Positions 31,974 to 44,722 are shown, counted from the first letter of the stretch. The stretch is 64,000 nucleotides of DNA from Phallus indusiatus (GCA_027605045.1 JAQFWX010000010.1:252879-316878); one strand, 5' to 3'. Notes: a model not told the origin generated them from the sequence alone. Translations and numbers: made by a program.

Positions 31974-32364
31974 ACTGTTAGGGCTACTCAGCTCACACTA
32001 GAGGGAGGGGATCCTAAGATAATATATTGAGGAAAACACTAACTACTCACCTAGAGGGTGTCATGATCCGATTCATGACATCACTTCCGGTAACATTACG
32101 TAATCCATATCCGATCATTTACCGTTTATCTCCGTAATCTTATCTCGCTTACGTCACTCACGATAAGACCATCGCGTTCAGTCATCCCAATCAACCTTAC
32201 AACTCAAATAGAGACGCACCCGTCTCTCTTAACTCCTGGAACATCCGCAGAAAGGTCTTTCTAGAATATTCCATGCACGTTCCGGTTATGAGATCATAGA
32301 TGATGAACGTAGGTCCATGTATGCACAGCTCTTATCCCTGCACACCTCATGTTCATCACATGAG

Positions 32365-32758
32365 TGTTAGGGCTACTCAGCTCACACTAGAGGGAGGGGA
32401 TCCTAAGTAAAATATATTGAGAGAACTATACTACTCACCTAGAGGGAGGGGATCCTAAGAGAACAAGCTTAGGGACCCTCACTCTAGGGACAGCGACTAT
32501 ATACATGAAAAACGATAACGCGGCGTGCGGCCCTGACACAGCTAAGTGCTAGGCGCCCGAACCGAGCCTAAGCGACGTGATGTCACGGGCATCACACCAG
32601 GTACGAGCGCGCAATGCGCGCGAGTAGAGAATGCGAAATAGAGACTGAACAAGGGAAAAGATAAAAGTAAAATACGGAAATAGTAAATGGAATGGAAATG
32701 AAGTGATGTCGATGATAATAAATAGAAAAATGAGAGACGGTGGTAGCGTACCCTGACA
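32365..32758 (-). mobile_element. solo LTR, family A, nested in element B
   Basis: 394 bp, TGTTAGGG...CCCTGACA on this strand, flanked by ATGAG at 32360-32364 and 32759-32763. Nearly identical to the copy at 1368-1757 and rich in intact CpG. It is the youngest layer of a three-layer nest. Confidence 0.93.
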
Positions 32759-32871
32759 ATGAGACATCATACCCTGCATATATTGATGTAACTTACGAAT
32801 CTCACGACTTGTTTGTATTTCTCAAGTTCAGAATCTATTTCGAACTGAGCTAGAATTATTTATCTGACGTG

Positions 32872-32879
32872 TATATAAA
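32872..32879 (+). promoter_or_regulatory. TATA box of element B
   Basis: TATATAAA located 127 bp before the start codon of the small frame at 33006, as expected for the U3 promoter of an LTR. Confidence 0.55.
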
Positions 32880-33005
32880 CCCTAGCATACATGTAGATAG
32901 TTCTTCAGACTTAATATCGAACGTAGTTCGATATCTCTATAAACTCTCTTTTCCTTTATTCTCTTCATCATTGAACATCGAGATCTTCCCTCGAGACTTG
33001 CAGTG

Positions 33006-33179
33006 ATGGAAGCCATCCGTCGTTGCCGAGAGCTACATCTTGAAGCCTTCTTCATTATTGTCGAGCTTGATATCATTCAATACGAGATACAGCTCGCGGC
33101 TCTCGAAGCTCGGAACGCACATATCCGTAACATCCTTGACGAACTCGACGCTCGTGACGAACGTCAGGACAAATCCTGA
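33006..33179 (+). CDS. 57-codon coiled-coil-like protein within element B
   Basis: Starts MEAIRRCRELHLEAFFIIVE and continues with LAALEARNAHIRNILDELD. The high Leu/Ile/Ala and charged content with heptad-like spacing suggests one amphipathic helix or coiled coil. It sits downstream of a TATA box inside an LTR-like element, so it may be a leader-encoded small protein of an LTR retrotransposon. The frame is short and could be chance; base composition is CpG-rich like the rest of the element. Confidence 0.45.
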   Translation: MEAIRRCRELHLEAFFIIVELDIIQYEIQLAALEARNAHIRNILDELDARDERQDKS

Positions 33180-33859
33180 AGAAGACTGTCGTGGCACAAT
33201 CTCTTATAGATTGAGGCCAAGTCCTGACTGTCGTCAACCAACGGTGACAGTTATTGGTGTTATATTCAGCAACTAAAATACATTACAGTATCTATTACCG
33301 TTCCCGGATATCGGTACTTGACAGAGGGAGGGGATCCTAAGAGAACAAGCTTAGGGACCCTCACTCTAGGTACAGTGACTATATACATGAAAAACAATAA
33401 TGTGGCATGCCACAGCTAAGTGCTAGACACCTGAACCGAAGCCAAGCAATGTGATGTCACGGGCATCAATGCCAGGTACGAGCGCGCAACATGTGCGAGT
33501 AGAGAAATAGGAATAGAGAGAGAATAAATAAATGGAAGATGAATATAAGATACAGAAAGAATAAATGAAATAAAAATAAAGCAATGCTGATGATAATAAA
33601 TAAAGAAAAATGAGAGATGGCGGTAGCGTACCCTGACACCACCCTGATGTGTAACACTAACCAGATAATCAGAGATAATCGGTTTTTTCTGAATTTTTTT
33701 TTTAGTTTTTCCCTTTGATTTGATTTAGTCCAAAGATTAATTAGCAATCACTATTTATAGAATGAATATATAGACCTATTTCTACATATTTACTTAGATG
33801 CGCGCATGTGCGCGTACATAGGGGGGGTATGTTATGGGATATAAAGAGTAGGCGTAATC

Positions 33860-34114
33860 GACGAAAATAGGTACAACCTACGCTTTTGGGAAGGGCTTCC
33901 TGAAGACCTCCGGATGCGAAGCGAAGTCCACTTAGTGGCTAACTATAAGGAACGCAGTATGGAGAACCCTTACACTAAGAAGGAAATTCAAACGATTATC
34001 AAGTATTTATTAGATCCAAAAAGGTACGATCAACGACATCGAATGGACAAACAAAGGAAAACAAGGAAACATTCTGACTCCGATGATGAGATTAGGCTAC
34101 GCAGTAGAGCCTAG
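33860..34114 (+). pseudogene. gag-like retrotransposon relic
   Basis: Frame containing NLRFWEGLPEDLRMRSEVHL, then NPYTKKEIQTIIKYLLDPKR and a basic tail. The FW-x-GLP-x-x-LR pattern recalls the capsid end of basidiomycete LTR-retrotransposon Gag proteins. Only this piece remains; a second piece continues near 34300. Confidence 0.5.
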
Positions 34115-34298
34115 CGAGATGGGGGCCATTTCCGGAGATGAATTCAGAGCATGCAGAAAGGTGAGAATTCCCTGCAAGAAATTCATAATCACATACAAAG
34201 CTTTCTAGTATTCCATGAGGGTACACAAACTCTGAGGTCTTTGTGTTGATGGCCCGTCACCACAACATGAAAGCACTATACAGCGTGATCTTATTGTA

Positions 34299-34553
34299 GC
34301 GGATGAGGTGTCAAATCTAAAGCTCTCTATGCATAGGCAGCTGGAAACAAGTGTGTCATCATTGAAGGCCTCATTACTGTCTCATGTCGAAATTATCGTA
34401 ACGCAATTTGAAAAAAGCGTTATCAAGGCCATTGGTGATATTGATTGTGGTCAAAATATTTTACCGAAAAAAAGAAGAGCTAGCAATGAAGTAGGGTCTG
34501 CTCAGAATGTTCAGCGTAGATATGATTCTAGTGACTCAGGTGATCATCATTAG
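34299..34553 (+). pseudogene. coiled-coil relic, probably same element
   Basis: Frame with SNLKLSMHRQLETSVSSLKA and SHVEIIVTQFEKSVIKAIGD, helical and charged, ending in a KKRR-containing tail. No recognised domain. Its position after the gag-like piece suggests the same decayed element. Confidence 0.4.
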
Positions 34554-34824
34554 AATACCACAGTAAAATTTAGTTTAAATATTTCTGCAATACATTGTAT
34601 TCAATCCAACAGTCTGAGTGTGGTTTTTCCCCATTAAATACTTCATGGGAGCATAATGGATCAATACTCATGAATTATCAAGTGGTAAATCGCACTTCAC
34701 AGAAAAAAGCTGATAGTGTGCCAGGTTTTTTCATTGCCAAATTTACAATGTATATTGAATGTGAAATATATAATTGTAGGAACTTCTAAGATCCGCAAGA
34801 TGAATAATTGAACTCAAATGAGCG

Positions 34825-36368
34825 TGGAGCCAATCCTGGTTAATTAATAAACATAAACCTAAGTAGGGTTTTATTATATCCTTAGGCTCAATATAGATAG
34901 AACAACTGACCCAGAAGGTTCATCCATGCTTATTATCAGACTAATATTGGTTATACCCCATTTGAAAACTTTACAATTGTGCCACTCCTTGATACAAAAC
35001 AGGATGGATCAGGTCATTGGATCCCCTATAATAACATATACTCTCAGATGCTCCCTTCTCCTTTGACTGCCATTGACCAAATTTTCAGATGAATTTAGAT
35101 CATTGGAGCCCTGTTTCTCTCAGAAACAGGCTTGCTATTTCCATGCTGCCTAACAGCTCTACCCTAGCAGGATGCTCCTGCAAAGTAGAAGACAACCTAT
35201 CAATCATCTGACAACCCATCCCATTCAAGCCTTACTATGTTTGGATGGCTAATGGTGATGAAGAAATAAAAGATCCTGGAAATCAAAATACTTTTCATAT
35301 TTTTATCAGGGGTTTGGTCATGTTGAGCTAAGTGTCCTTTATCAAATATGACAGGTATTGGTCCAAAGTATGTATATATATATACTTTGTGTCATTCAGT
35401 ATTATTAACTTGATGCTCAGTGAGGGGATTCTAGGTGAACAAGCTCAGGACCCTCACTCTAAGTGCAGTAACTACCATTTTCTTGGGCTTGGGAAACCTA
35501 TTTTTATTCTACTAATGATCATTATTCTTTTCACTTATTTATTCTTCTAAGTTTATATGTAATGAATGTTTGAATGAAGCCAAGGAGATTGGACATCTAA
35601 CAGGGAGACCTAATTGGTCAGAGAAAGTTTGAGAAAGCAAAGACTTCATAAAGTATGAAAATATGATGAAAAGTAATTAATTTTATTTATTTTAAATTTG
35701 GAAGGTGTGGGCCAGTTGACCCTAAGTTCCTACTACTGTGATATTATTGTCTCAACATTGGTTTATCTAGATAAATTTCTAATAAAACAAGATGTCAAAA
35801 AACCCTTCTCCTGAAATCAATGATAATATGACATCAAGTGATGGTAAAAACTTCTTTGATATATTGTCTTCTGAAAAGAACTTCACACATATGACATGTC
35901 TAGAGGTGTGTGTTATTGTTCTAAGCTCAATTATCTTCTACGGCATCTCTATATCATTTGTGTCTAGGGTGAAAAGATTATTGAGAGTAACACCAAGAGC
36001 AATGGGAGTTGAAATCACTCTGTTTTTTTTTTTCTCAGTTTGTTTAGGTAGTTAAGTGGTAGTACTAAACCATCCAATCATAAAGATACTCAGTCTCACT
36101 TTTTTTTTTCTAATAGTGTTTCAAGGCTCAATGTGCTATATATGCACTGATTGAACAATTATTATTACACAAAGATAAATGGAAGGACAAGTGAAGGAGA
36201 GGTTAAATGGCAAATAGGAAAGAGGGAAACAGTAGTATACTGTTGATGTGATAATTGTGGTGCTGACAAGAACTGGGGTGCTATGAGAATGTTCAGAAGG
36301 TACAAAGTTATGATGAGAAAGGAAGGGATAGATGATGCTGCTGAAATGCTGAATGATGGTGATGATGA
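34825..36368. other. AT-rich, CpG-erased tract
   Basis: Read line by line, this 1.54-kb tract contains a single CpG (35941-35942) although C and G are both common. TpG and CpA are abundant. It includes a faded family A LTR piece at about 35410-35470 (GAGGGGATTCTAGGTGAACAAG). Short frames within (35332-35550, 35792-36055) are by-products of AT-rich sequence. The tract looks like methylation-mutated repeat DNA. Confidence 0.85.
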
Positions 36369-39300
36369 CGAGGAGGCAGTTGGGAGAAGATCAAAGGACT
36401 GGAGGAGGCAATGAAATGTCATTCGGGCTTCTTCAGTCACTAAAACCTACAAGAGTTCATATACCAATACTCCCAAATGCACCGAACACTGAACCCAAAA
36501 GGTTACCGTCTGGAATTTTTCGCTAACCTCGTCAAATCGATTCGAACTAATGGACAAGACCATTCCCAAAGCCAAACCGTACAACAGAGTGTCCTAGAGA
36601 GGGAGAACTGAAATAGCTCCGGCTCTGAGTTGGCGGAGAAGCACCGGCGAATGTGGGAAGGGGGTGAGAGGCAGCTGAGGGTTTATGTTAGCTACGCAGA
36701 GAAGACCCGGGTGTTCCATCGCTGACTATGAGGAAGTCAAGGCAGAGTTCATTGTGAGTATATGTGGAGGACAAAGAGACGAAGGAGATGAACTGACCAT
36801 TTTAAATTAAGAAGGTTGAACTGGCACGGGAAGGACACTATAAAATGATAATTGAATGAATGGAGAAGAAAAAGAAAAAAGAAAAAATGAAGCCTACAAG
36901 AGGCCATCTATAAATGTAGGCGACGGTGGCTGGATGGTGGGTAGTAGCGATGAATTAAAGGTGGCGGCGTAAAGGGTAATCTACACATAATAAGTTAAAA
37001 ACGTTTAAATGGTACTTATAAATTAGCATGCGATGTAACCTACGGGCGACAATCTACGTTAGGCGGCGAAGGTGGTGGGGACAACGTGGTGGCAGCCGAG
37101 TTGGGTAGAACGGAAGACCAGTGATAGTCAGCGTTTGGCCTGAAGAACTGTCAAGCGATGGAAAAGAACGAATAGACAATAGACCTGCTGTTGTGTAAGA
37201 GGATGAAGATGACGATAGTAAGGCGGTAACGTTGAAATAACGCAAGGATTGTGCATTCCGATACCCTCAAACTTGGAAACAAGTGACGGGAGTTATGGAC
37301 GCGGGACATGCGTAAGCTTGATTGAATTTTGATTATTACAATATTAAAAAAGATTAGAACTGATAACACGACAGAAGACTTACAGGTATTCAAAGACAGT
37401 TGAATGACTGGGTGGTGACGAGGATACGGAGATCGTGGCATCTGATTTGATGCGGACCCGAAGGAAACAGGCCTTTGAGAGGAAGAAAAAAACACAGAAA
37501 GATGTTATATGACACACCAAGAAACTCGTCTGGACAGATATCAACCATCATTTAACGCCCCGTTCTCCCGAGGAAAATCCACAAGGATTGAGTTGGATTG
37601 AGATTGTTATCATGATATGTAAAACATTCATCGAAGAGAAAAGAAAAGAAAAAACGATAAGATGGTGGAATACTTGAAAGGTAGCAACGTCTGGGAGAGC
37701 TCTAAATTCAGACTCAGCAGCCAATGACTAGAACGTAAACGACGAACGATCCTTCTTCTTGCTGGACACAGTAACGGAGTTATGACTTTTTGCAGAGTAC
37801 TTACTGTACTCTTAATATAGGTTTCCTTTCTTTATCAACCGTGTACATCGTTGATTTTCCTGGCATCTCATCATTGACACGACTAACGCTCGTCTTAGTA
37901 TAATCTAGTCAAATTGATTAAAGAATAATGCGACAAAAGACAGACTGCAAAGTTAATCTTACAACCGTGCGTTGATGTTAGTTTCATTTTATCAGCATTC
38001 AATAAACGGTATGTTATGTCTCTTCACATATTTAGTATTAACGATACCCTTCGTCATAGAGAGAGCTCAGGCGCATCTTTGTTATCTCTGGACTATGACA
38101 TTGACAAGTCCGCTGTCAAACACTTGGCGAGGGTGTTTTCAACCAACGTCACTTCAGGCATCAACTTCCAGCTTTTCGCGGACGTCCCGTATCCCATCCC
38201 AATCCCCAAGGCGGACGATCTCGCCCGTGAAGTCGGTACCATGGCCTTCCTTCGTTCCGAATAGCTCTATACTCAGGAGGTCTACGCGTATTCTTTAAAG
38301 AGAGCGAGGCCGGTACAGAGCACATGGTGAACGTTGAAACGTTGAAGGCGCCGACTTGAGTCAGATATGGTTCGACGAAGGGAACAAGTTCCGAACATCT
38401 GGGCGTATTCAAAGGACCACGTACGTCGCACGTCTTATCTCTTCCCGCGTCTTCTTAACTAGTTGTTAACCATAGATGAAGACGCTAGATCAGTGCTGAT
38501 TGTAGGAGTCGAGAAAGAGCTCACCTATTTCAATCGGTTTGGATGACCAAGGGGCGTTTTCCTAACGTTTCCAAAGGGAGCACTGCAACGAGAAGCAGCC
38601 ACCGTCGGACCACGCCAAGATTCTTGGTATCTCCATCTCGCACCTTCACTAGTGGACTCAACACTTTCTACATCCGACACCCCGGTCTCACCGACATCGA
38701 CGGCAGTGTCAAGAATTTCGACGAGCGGCACAGCTACTGGCTGCGTGTTAGTCAGGCTGGCGTGCTTGCAACCATCAGACAAAAAGCGGGTGATAGGGTG
38801 AAAAGATAAATGCAATAATATGGGCCACGCGAGTTTAGTTTTACATGTGTATAAAGTATGTGCAATTGGCTAAGGGTTCTTTGTGATCTCGATGCAAATC
38901 CAGCTCCGTCAAAGAAGGAAGCGAACCTGTAAGAAATGACCGCCCAGATGACAATAGTTGATGGTCGATAGGGAGGAAAGAAGTAACGCGAATTAAGGCG
39001 TGAGTACGGCGCGTCGTGAAAGTGAGAGCAATGAGCATGGATGTAGACGCGAAGCAGGTTGTTTATCAAGCTAAAAGCACAGCTAGTTAACGGCGTAGTG
39101 ACCGAGAGATACATAGGTCTCGTCAGATAGGACGACGCTGGGGGATAAATCTTCTGGAAAATACCCGAGGCCGGTATGAAAGAGAGCCCTAATCGCAGGA
39201 TAAAATGAATACATATCATTATGCGAGAATAAAAAGATCTTACGTGGAATGATTGCTTGAATTCGTCTTCCCGTAGTGGTAATAGAACAAGCTGACTGTG

Positions 39301-39763
39301 ACCTGTGCGATTAGTCAAGTACGCCATTGTCTTGAACATGTAAAACGATTGGGAATATTGAACTCTAACGTTGACATCTTTTTTGATCGACGACAGACTA
39401 TAATCGATTCAGTAGAAAGTTGCGGGACTTGGTGGTCGGCAGTAGATTAACGATACTGGTGTTGGTTTCACGAGTTTCGAGTACGCTGTATGTTTTTCTT
39501 CACAAAAGAGAGTAATATCAAGACGTACTCGATTCATAATACGAAAATACTAAATTTTTCCTATCATTTCCCAGCTAGAAGATGGCGATGTTATTGTGAT
39601 CAATTTGTGGCTTGTACGGTATCAACGTCACGGTTGTTCAAGCGGAGCTGCGCGGCATCTGAAAACGGTCTCCTTTAACCGTCTCTTGAGCGAAAACCAC
39701 TATCACATTTACTCCCCAGCCGTAGCGCATGAAGAGCATTATTAGACGAGCACTTGTTTATAT
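36369..39763. other. boundary zone between repeats and gene-dense region
   Basis: CpG content returns to normal from about 36450. No intact gene is supported. Plus-strand pieces at 38000-38260 (INFQLFADVPYPIPIPKADD) and 38520-38790 look like fragments of an unknown gene in changing frames. A possible small minus-strand gene is listed separately. Confidence 0.4.
38840..39327 (-). CDS. possible small multi-exon gene, unknown
   Basis: From ATG at 39327 the frame reads MAYLTNRTGHSQLVLLPLRE and DEFKQSFH, then meets a GT-AG intron candidate (39189-39243). Downstream pieces YFPEDLSPSVVLSDETYVSL and SLPSLTELDLHRDHKEPLA look protein-like but the phases do not join cleanly. It is either a real gene whose introns I have not placed correctly or a relic. 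Confidence 0.3.
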
Positions 39764-42700
39764 ATGAATTTTCCGTCGTCGTCGTCATCATCTTCTCAGC
39801 ACTCGTCGTTGGCCATATTTGACGATCAAACCGCTGAGGCTGCCGCTGCGTTACTCCAAATACGAGGCTCACCAAGGACACCCCACCTCCCATTCATACC
39901 CGACTTTTCTCATTCGTTTGTCTCTCCGTCACCAGTATCCACCACACCCAGCTACAATCCTCGTCAACATTCTACACTTCCGGATTCACGATATTATGTC
40001 CCCGTTGAGACAAACGGACTCGTTTCAGCCTCGGGCTCAGGTTCGGGCTCAGGTCCAGTTCAATTGTCTCTTCCCTATTCAACCGAATATGTACCATCTT
40101 CCATCCCTATCATCAACGTCCCATCTCCCTTGCGCAAACGCAAACGCTCGCTGGCCTCCGATTCCACCGTTGTAGAAGCCCAACAGCCTTCGACAAACAA
40201 GGGAAAAACTGTCGACGAAACGCCACCAAGCGAAGAGCCCAGTAACAACAAGAGCGTTTTGGAAAACGATGGAGTGGTGCGCTGTATTTGCGAGTTACAA
40301 GGTATAAATGAGAGTTGCAACGGTCACTATCATTACTCATTATCTTTCTTTCTCCAGTGGACGATGGATTCATGATTCAATGCGAAAGTTGTCAGGTGTG
40401 GCAGCACGCTGCGTGCATGCGAATACACCCGAAAACTGTCCCTCAAGTTTACCTCTGCGAACAATGCAACCCCAGGCTAGTCGATGGTGTTCGAGCTCGC
40501 CGCGCCCTTCTTTCTCGTCTGCAAGCCAAGAACGCCCAAAAACAAGCCCAAGAGAAGAAGAAGCAACCGCGTCGGACCTCCAGCGAAGCTACCTCGAAAC
40601 AAAGGAAGGGGACCTCATCTGCATCGCCTCAGCCGTCACAAACACATCAACCTGTATCCCGACGCCAATCCAGCACCTCACTCACTTCACCCAGTCAACC
40701 TTACTCGCTCCTTCATTTCGATTCTCAGTCTCTCAATCCCTATCCAATAACGAAAGACGAAGTCATGTCGCCGATAGCACCTTTCGCTCCTATCATTGAT
40801 TCCACGTCCTCGACACCATCTACGTTCTATAATCCCCTTCCTTCCCGACAACCCAAAGACGTTTCGCACATTCTCTACCCACAAATGGACACCTCGAGGT
40901 TTGATAGATGTCAGTTCTGCGATGGATCCGATCTCAAGGTATATATTCCATGATGCCGCTCTATCTCTTTGAATTCTGACGAATCTTACAGTGCGATCAT
41001 CCCCTTCCACCCGTCATAACACTTCATTCCGCGAAACCTTACCCAGGAGAGCACAACCCGTCGTTTCAGCATACACCGTATCCTAACGTCCTTTTACGCC
41101 CTTTTATCTGCGATAATAAATCAAACCGTCGCGAGTTTGTGCCACAGGACAATGCCGCTCAAAACGAATCCACGTACATGGGTATCGGTATATTTGCTCT
41201 ACACGACATCAAAATGGGAGAAGAGATTGTACTAGGGTGCGAATGGGAGACTACGTCGAAGGAACCTCGTTATCCCAATTCTTTCGCGTCGTGAGTTATC
41301 TTATCATGGCCGGTCATAGTCGGATTTCCTCTAAAGCTTATTTGCAGACCTCCGGACAGAGTACATGTCTGCTCAGTTTCCACAGTTTTAACCAATTTCT
41401 CCACTTGCGCTTGCGGTTTGCCTACTGAATCTTGTGCCTCTGTTTGGTGCCGCCGACGGTTGTTGAATCAGACACATCAAAGCAACGACGTTCATGAAGA
41501 CACTCTTATTCAAAAGAAGGCCGCTCAACAACTACCACCTTCAAATGAAAACCCGCAGGCGAACTGCTCTGTCTCATCTGCGCGGGCGAAGAAAAAGCCA
41601 AAAACAGCTGCGGTTAAGGAAGGCGCTCGGAAAACCAATGCGCCCACGGCGAGGAAGCGCAAGAGCGTTACAAACGGAAAAGGAGGAATAGCGAGCAAAC
41701 TTAAGGCGAAAGACATGGACATTGATCAAGACGTTGATAGTACGTCCCTCCTATTTTTCGTTCACGAAAGAATCATTGCTGATCTCTTGAAGTCGATGCG
41801 AAGTCGGATGAAGTTAACGTTGGTCATTCGCTGGAGTCCCCTACAAACGCTTTGGCCACACTGTCCCTACGCGGGACGCCCGAAAACCAGGACAAGGAGC
41901 AGCAGCAGCAACATCCATCGCACGAGTTGGAATCGACAGTAGATCCGGTTTCAAAGTCTTCGGACAAGCAAGATTCGTCAACCTCGGCCTCCGAAGATAA
42001 CATTCCGTCAGCTGTCGCAACTGCGCAAGGCCCACGCTCAAGAGCTTCAGAGGTGACGACAGCCTCTTTGTTAGAACCTCCGACAACCTTTTCTCCACGG
42101 TCCTCAGCTATCAAACCCATATCCGCCGTAGTCTTCTCACCCTTGTTACCGTCCTCTGCAGTAAATGCACACCCTGCAGCCCACATTCTTAGTTCCGTCA
42201 CAGTGGAATCTGTCGACATACCCGTTGTTTCGCTTCCTCCTGCCGTAAAGGAACCCCCACCCACCACCACAGGAGAGACAGCGAAGAAACTTCCGATAAA
42301 AAGACTTTCATTAGCGGACTGGAAGATTAGTAAAGACAAAGAGAAACGTGCTCTGAAAGAAGCGCAGGCGCAGGAGAAGGTTATTATGGAACAGGATACA
42401 GAGCGGACGTGTGCCAATGACGATACTGCGGAGAGGAACGGGGCGGAGGTTAAGCATCTGGATTCTTCAGACGTTGCTTTAAAGACATCTTCAAGACCGT
42501 CATCGGTGGATATCGGCGACAGGACTACTGGGGACACCTCGTTCAGTACCAAATCCGATATGACCACTATTCCTATCTCGACTGGGCTCATGGAATCGGG
42601 AGTGATAGAGCTAAAAGTCGAAGTTGGCGATGATTGCAGCACCACCGAAGCCAGGCCTTTTACTTCCCCTCAGGTACCTTCGTGTTCTTTACATGCCGAC

Positions 42701-43264
42701 AGCAGTTCCGATCCTCGACACACGCCACCATGTACGCCTAGCGTAATCGTTGATGACCAACACTCCCCTTTCGAAACTGCTTTTGAAGAAGGGGAGATTA
42801 AGCCCTCTTCGCCACCCTCCAAAGATCAGGCGTCGTTGCCTCCAATCTGCTCGCCATCACAAACACAGCAAACATCTCGACGTTCTCGCTCCGCGTCTCC
42901 GTCACATTCTCCACCGACTCGACCTCGATCATATCATCATCAACAGCTTCATCAACGACCTCCACCTCCACGATCATTATCACCGCTTTCATCTTCAGGG
43001 GCGTATGGGCGGTCCTTATCCAATGGGCCGCCTAGGAGTTTCTCCTCGCGTCCAATTCCCAGCGCCCCTCGTGCTTTGAGAGGTGGAGCTCCTCCACGAC
43101 ATCCTTCCTCCTTTTCGTCTTCGTATCGACCAAACAACTACCGCGACTATGATAGACATCGTGGTTCCGCGCACTCCCATTCGTCTAATTCACGCTTTTA
43201 CGATTCGTCATCACAGAGCGATAGTCGACGGCCCTGGGTTGACAACCCGTCCTGGAAGCGCTAA
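39764..43264 (+). CDS. PHD finger and SET-like protein (Set3-type)
   Basis: Five exons (39764-40301, 40358-40938, 40992-41290, 41348-41739, 41793-43264) give an open frame of 1093 codons. After a Ser/Pro-rich N-terminus a PHD finger spans the first intron: VRCICELQ, then [20 protein letters not shown] and VYLCEQC, a C4HC3 pattern that reads histone H3 tails. Further on, [20 protein letters not shown] followed by IVLG resembles the end of a SET domain, and [14 protein letters not shown] a post-SET-like Cys cluster. The usual NHSC/Y catalytic part of SET is not seen, as in Set3/MLL5-type proteins, which are thought to be non-catalytic scaffolds of a deacetylase complex. The C-terminus is long, basic then Ser/Pro/Arg-rich, and probably disordered. 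First clear gene of the euchromatic part. Confidence 0.85.
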
Positions 43265-44714
43265 GATTTGGTGGTTTTGTTTTTATTTTCAGTTTTTTCT
43301 TTCTTTCTTTAGTTATCACTCTTTCTTTTATTTTAGAAAATCCATTAGCAGAATGGGACTACTTTTTTTTTTCCATCTTCGATTTTGATTGTGTATGGAT
43401 CCTTTAAAACACCAAGCGACGAAAATAATGTATTGTATTGTTAAGGGCGTAGTCTTTATTCTTTCAAAAATAATGCCTCGAGAGGATTTAATGATATTCT
43501 ATTGCGTAATTGTCGAACAGAAACCCTTAGGAAAGTAAATTATCCAAAGCTTGAAGGACCCAAACGCATTCAGACCTCAGGCGCACCGAAGCCAGACGAT
43601 AGCGTCTGAAAGAATTATTTTTTTGGAGGATTAAGCTTTGTTCATTCGACTGTCGTCGTCTTTTTTTTTCAATCAAGAAGATTGTGTTGTAAGACATCTA
43701 TAGCACATATGCACGTTCCGATTGATAGAATCATCACTCGTGTAACTCTCCGTGGCCAGCGGTATAAAAGAAAATTAGATGAGTAGGTAAAATCGTGAGA
43801 AACACGACACGAGACATTAAATCTTTGTTAGAACGTGGTCCGCTGTTGATGCATACTTTGAAAAATTCCCCTCAAGGCCTTGTCGGTTCAAAGAGACTGC
43901 CGGCTCAAGTCACGAGCGCGAACGCACGTGCATGTGACTTTCCTCGCGCGTCTATTACTCCCCCACTGGGACTTACTATACTGGCTTCAAAGGATCCGTC
44001 GACATCGAATCTGGCATAGCTTGACAATTTCCGAACCCTTCAAAGTACGGACATGCTTTGACCTTGACTACAGCGCCGACATTTTTTTCGCATCAAATCT
44101 ATCATGAAATGCATAAAACGATTAACGATATAGACTGTTTACCATTGGTGGGACGTTGCAGGACGTCGCTCACATGCCCCTTAATCCTGGCTCGCTTCCT
44201 CATGTATGTCACGACGGTAGCTATGACTCTAAATACTCTGAATACTGTCTAAAAGCGTAACGCGTTTTATCTCTGTTGTGTGGTACCAGTCCAACAACAA
44301 CATCCTCCTATAATCTTGGATTTCTTTCAGCCGCGAAAACCACTAACGCCGTGCTGAATGCCCGTTCTTCGCTTTCGCCGGTCTCTGGCTTATTATAATA
44401 ATTTAGCGGCGCCATTGCTCCATACATCAGCCACCATTTCAATTGTTATTTCTCTCCGGGTACAAGGCGACTCTTCCAGGGGTCAGTCGCCGTCAACTTA
44501 GCTCCAGTCGCATGTTGGAGCCTCTGGCGCAAGGCACAAGACTGAGCTCGTTTATTAGCGTGCTGCGTTGGCCGTGACTGCCGCTATCCAGTCGTAAATC
44601 TTCATGGGCAGCAATAGTACATTTTGTATGTTTAGCGAATTTGATATTTGCTTTAGGACCTGAGGTTATACTGTCATCGTTTTTTTTCTGTGACACAGCC
44701 CAGCGCCGAATGAG
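43265..44714. other. intergenic, no gene seen
   Basis: Frames at 43795-44252 overlap in several phases and show no domain. The first 200 bp are T-rich and probably the 3' untranslated region of the PHD/SET gene. Confidence 0.5.
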
Positions 44715-44722
44715 TATATAAA
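44715..44722 (+). promoter_or_regulatory. TATA box of the secreted-protein gene
   Basis: TATATAAA 55 bp before the ATG at 44777, a placement typical of a strongly regulated fungal promoter. Confidence 0.6.

Larger units (their letters stand above)
32059..33323 (+). mobile_element. element B, LTR-like, about 0.87 kb without its own insert
   Basis: Begins TGTCATGATCC and ends GGTACTTGACA, flanked by GAGGG at 32054-32058 and 33324-33328. It therefore behaves as an LTR (TG...CA ends, 5-bp duplication) or a small non-autonomous LTR element. It carries a TATATAAA box at 32872-32879 and a 57-codon frame at 33006-33179. A solo LTR of family A is inserted at 32365-32758. Confidence 0.85.
31976..33638 (-). 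mobile_element. LTR, family A, split by element B
   Basis: The LTR of the gag-containing element. 31976-32058 and 33324-33638 are the two parts of one LTR; between them is element B (32059-33323) with target duplication GAGGG. The distal part is rich in TpG/CpA where other copies have CpG, so this LTR is older than the copy nested inside B. Because the gag starts 165 bp away with a primer-binding site between, this acts as the 5' LTR. Confidence 0.88.

Noticed and set aside
41418..41942. Possible frameshift in the PHD/SET gene near 41380
   Set aside because: At first a base seemed missing before FSTCACG, but using the GT-AG intron 41291-41347 keeps one frame through the Cys cluster.
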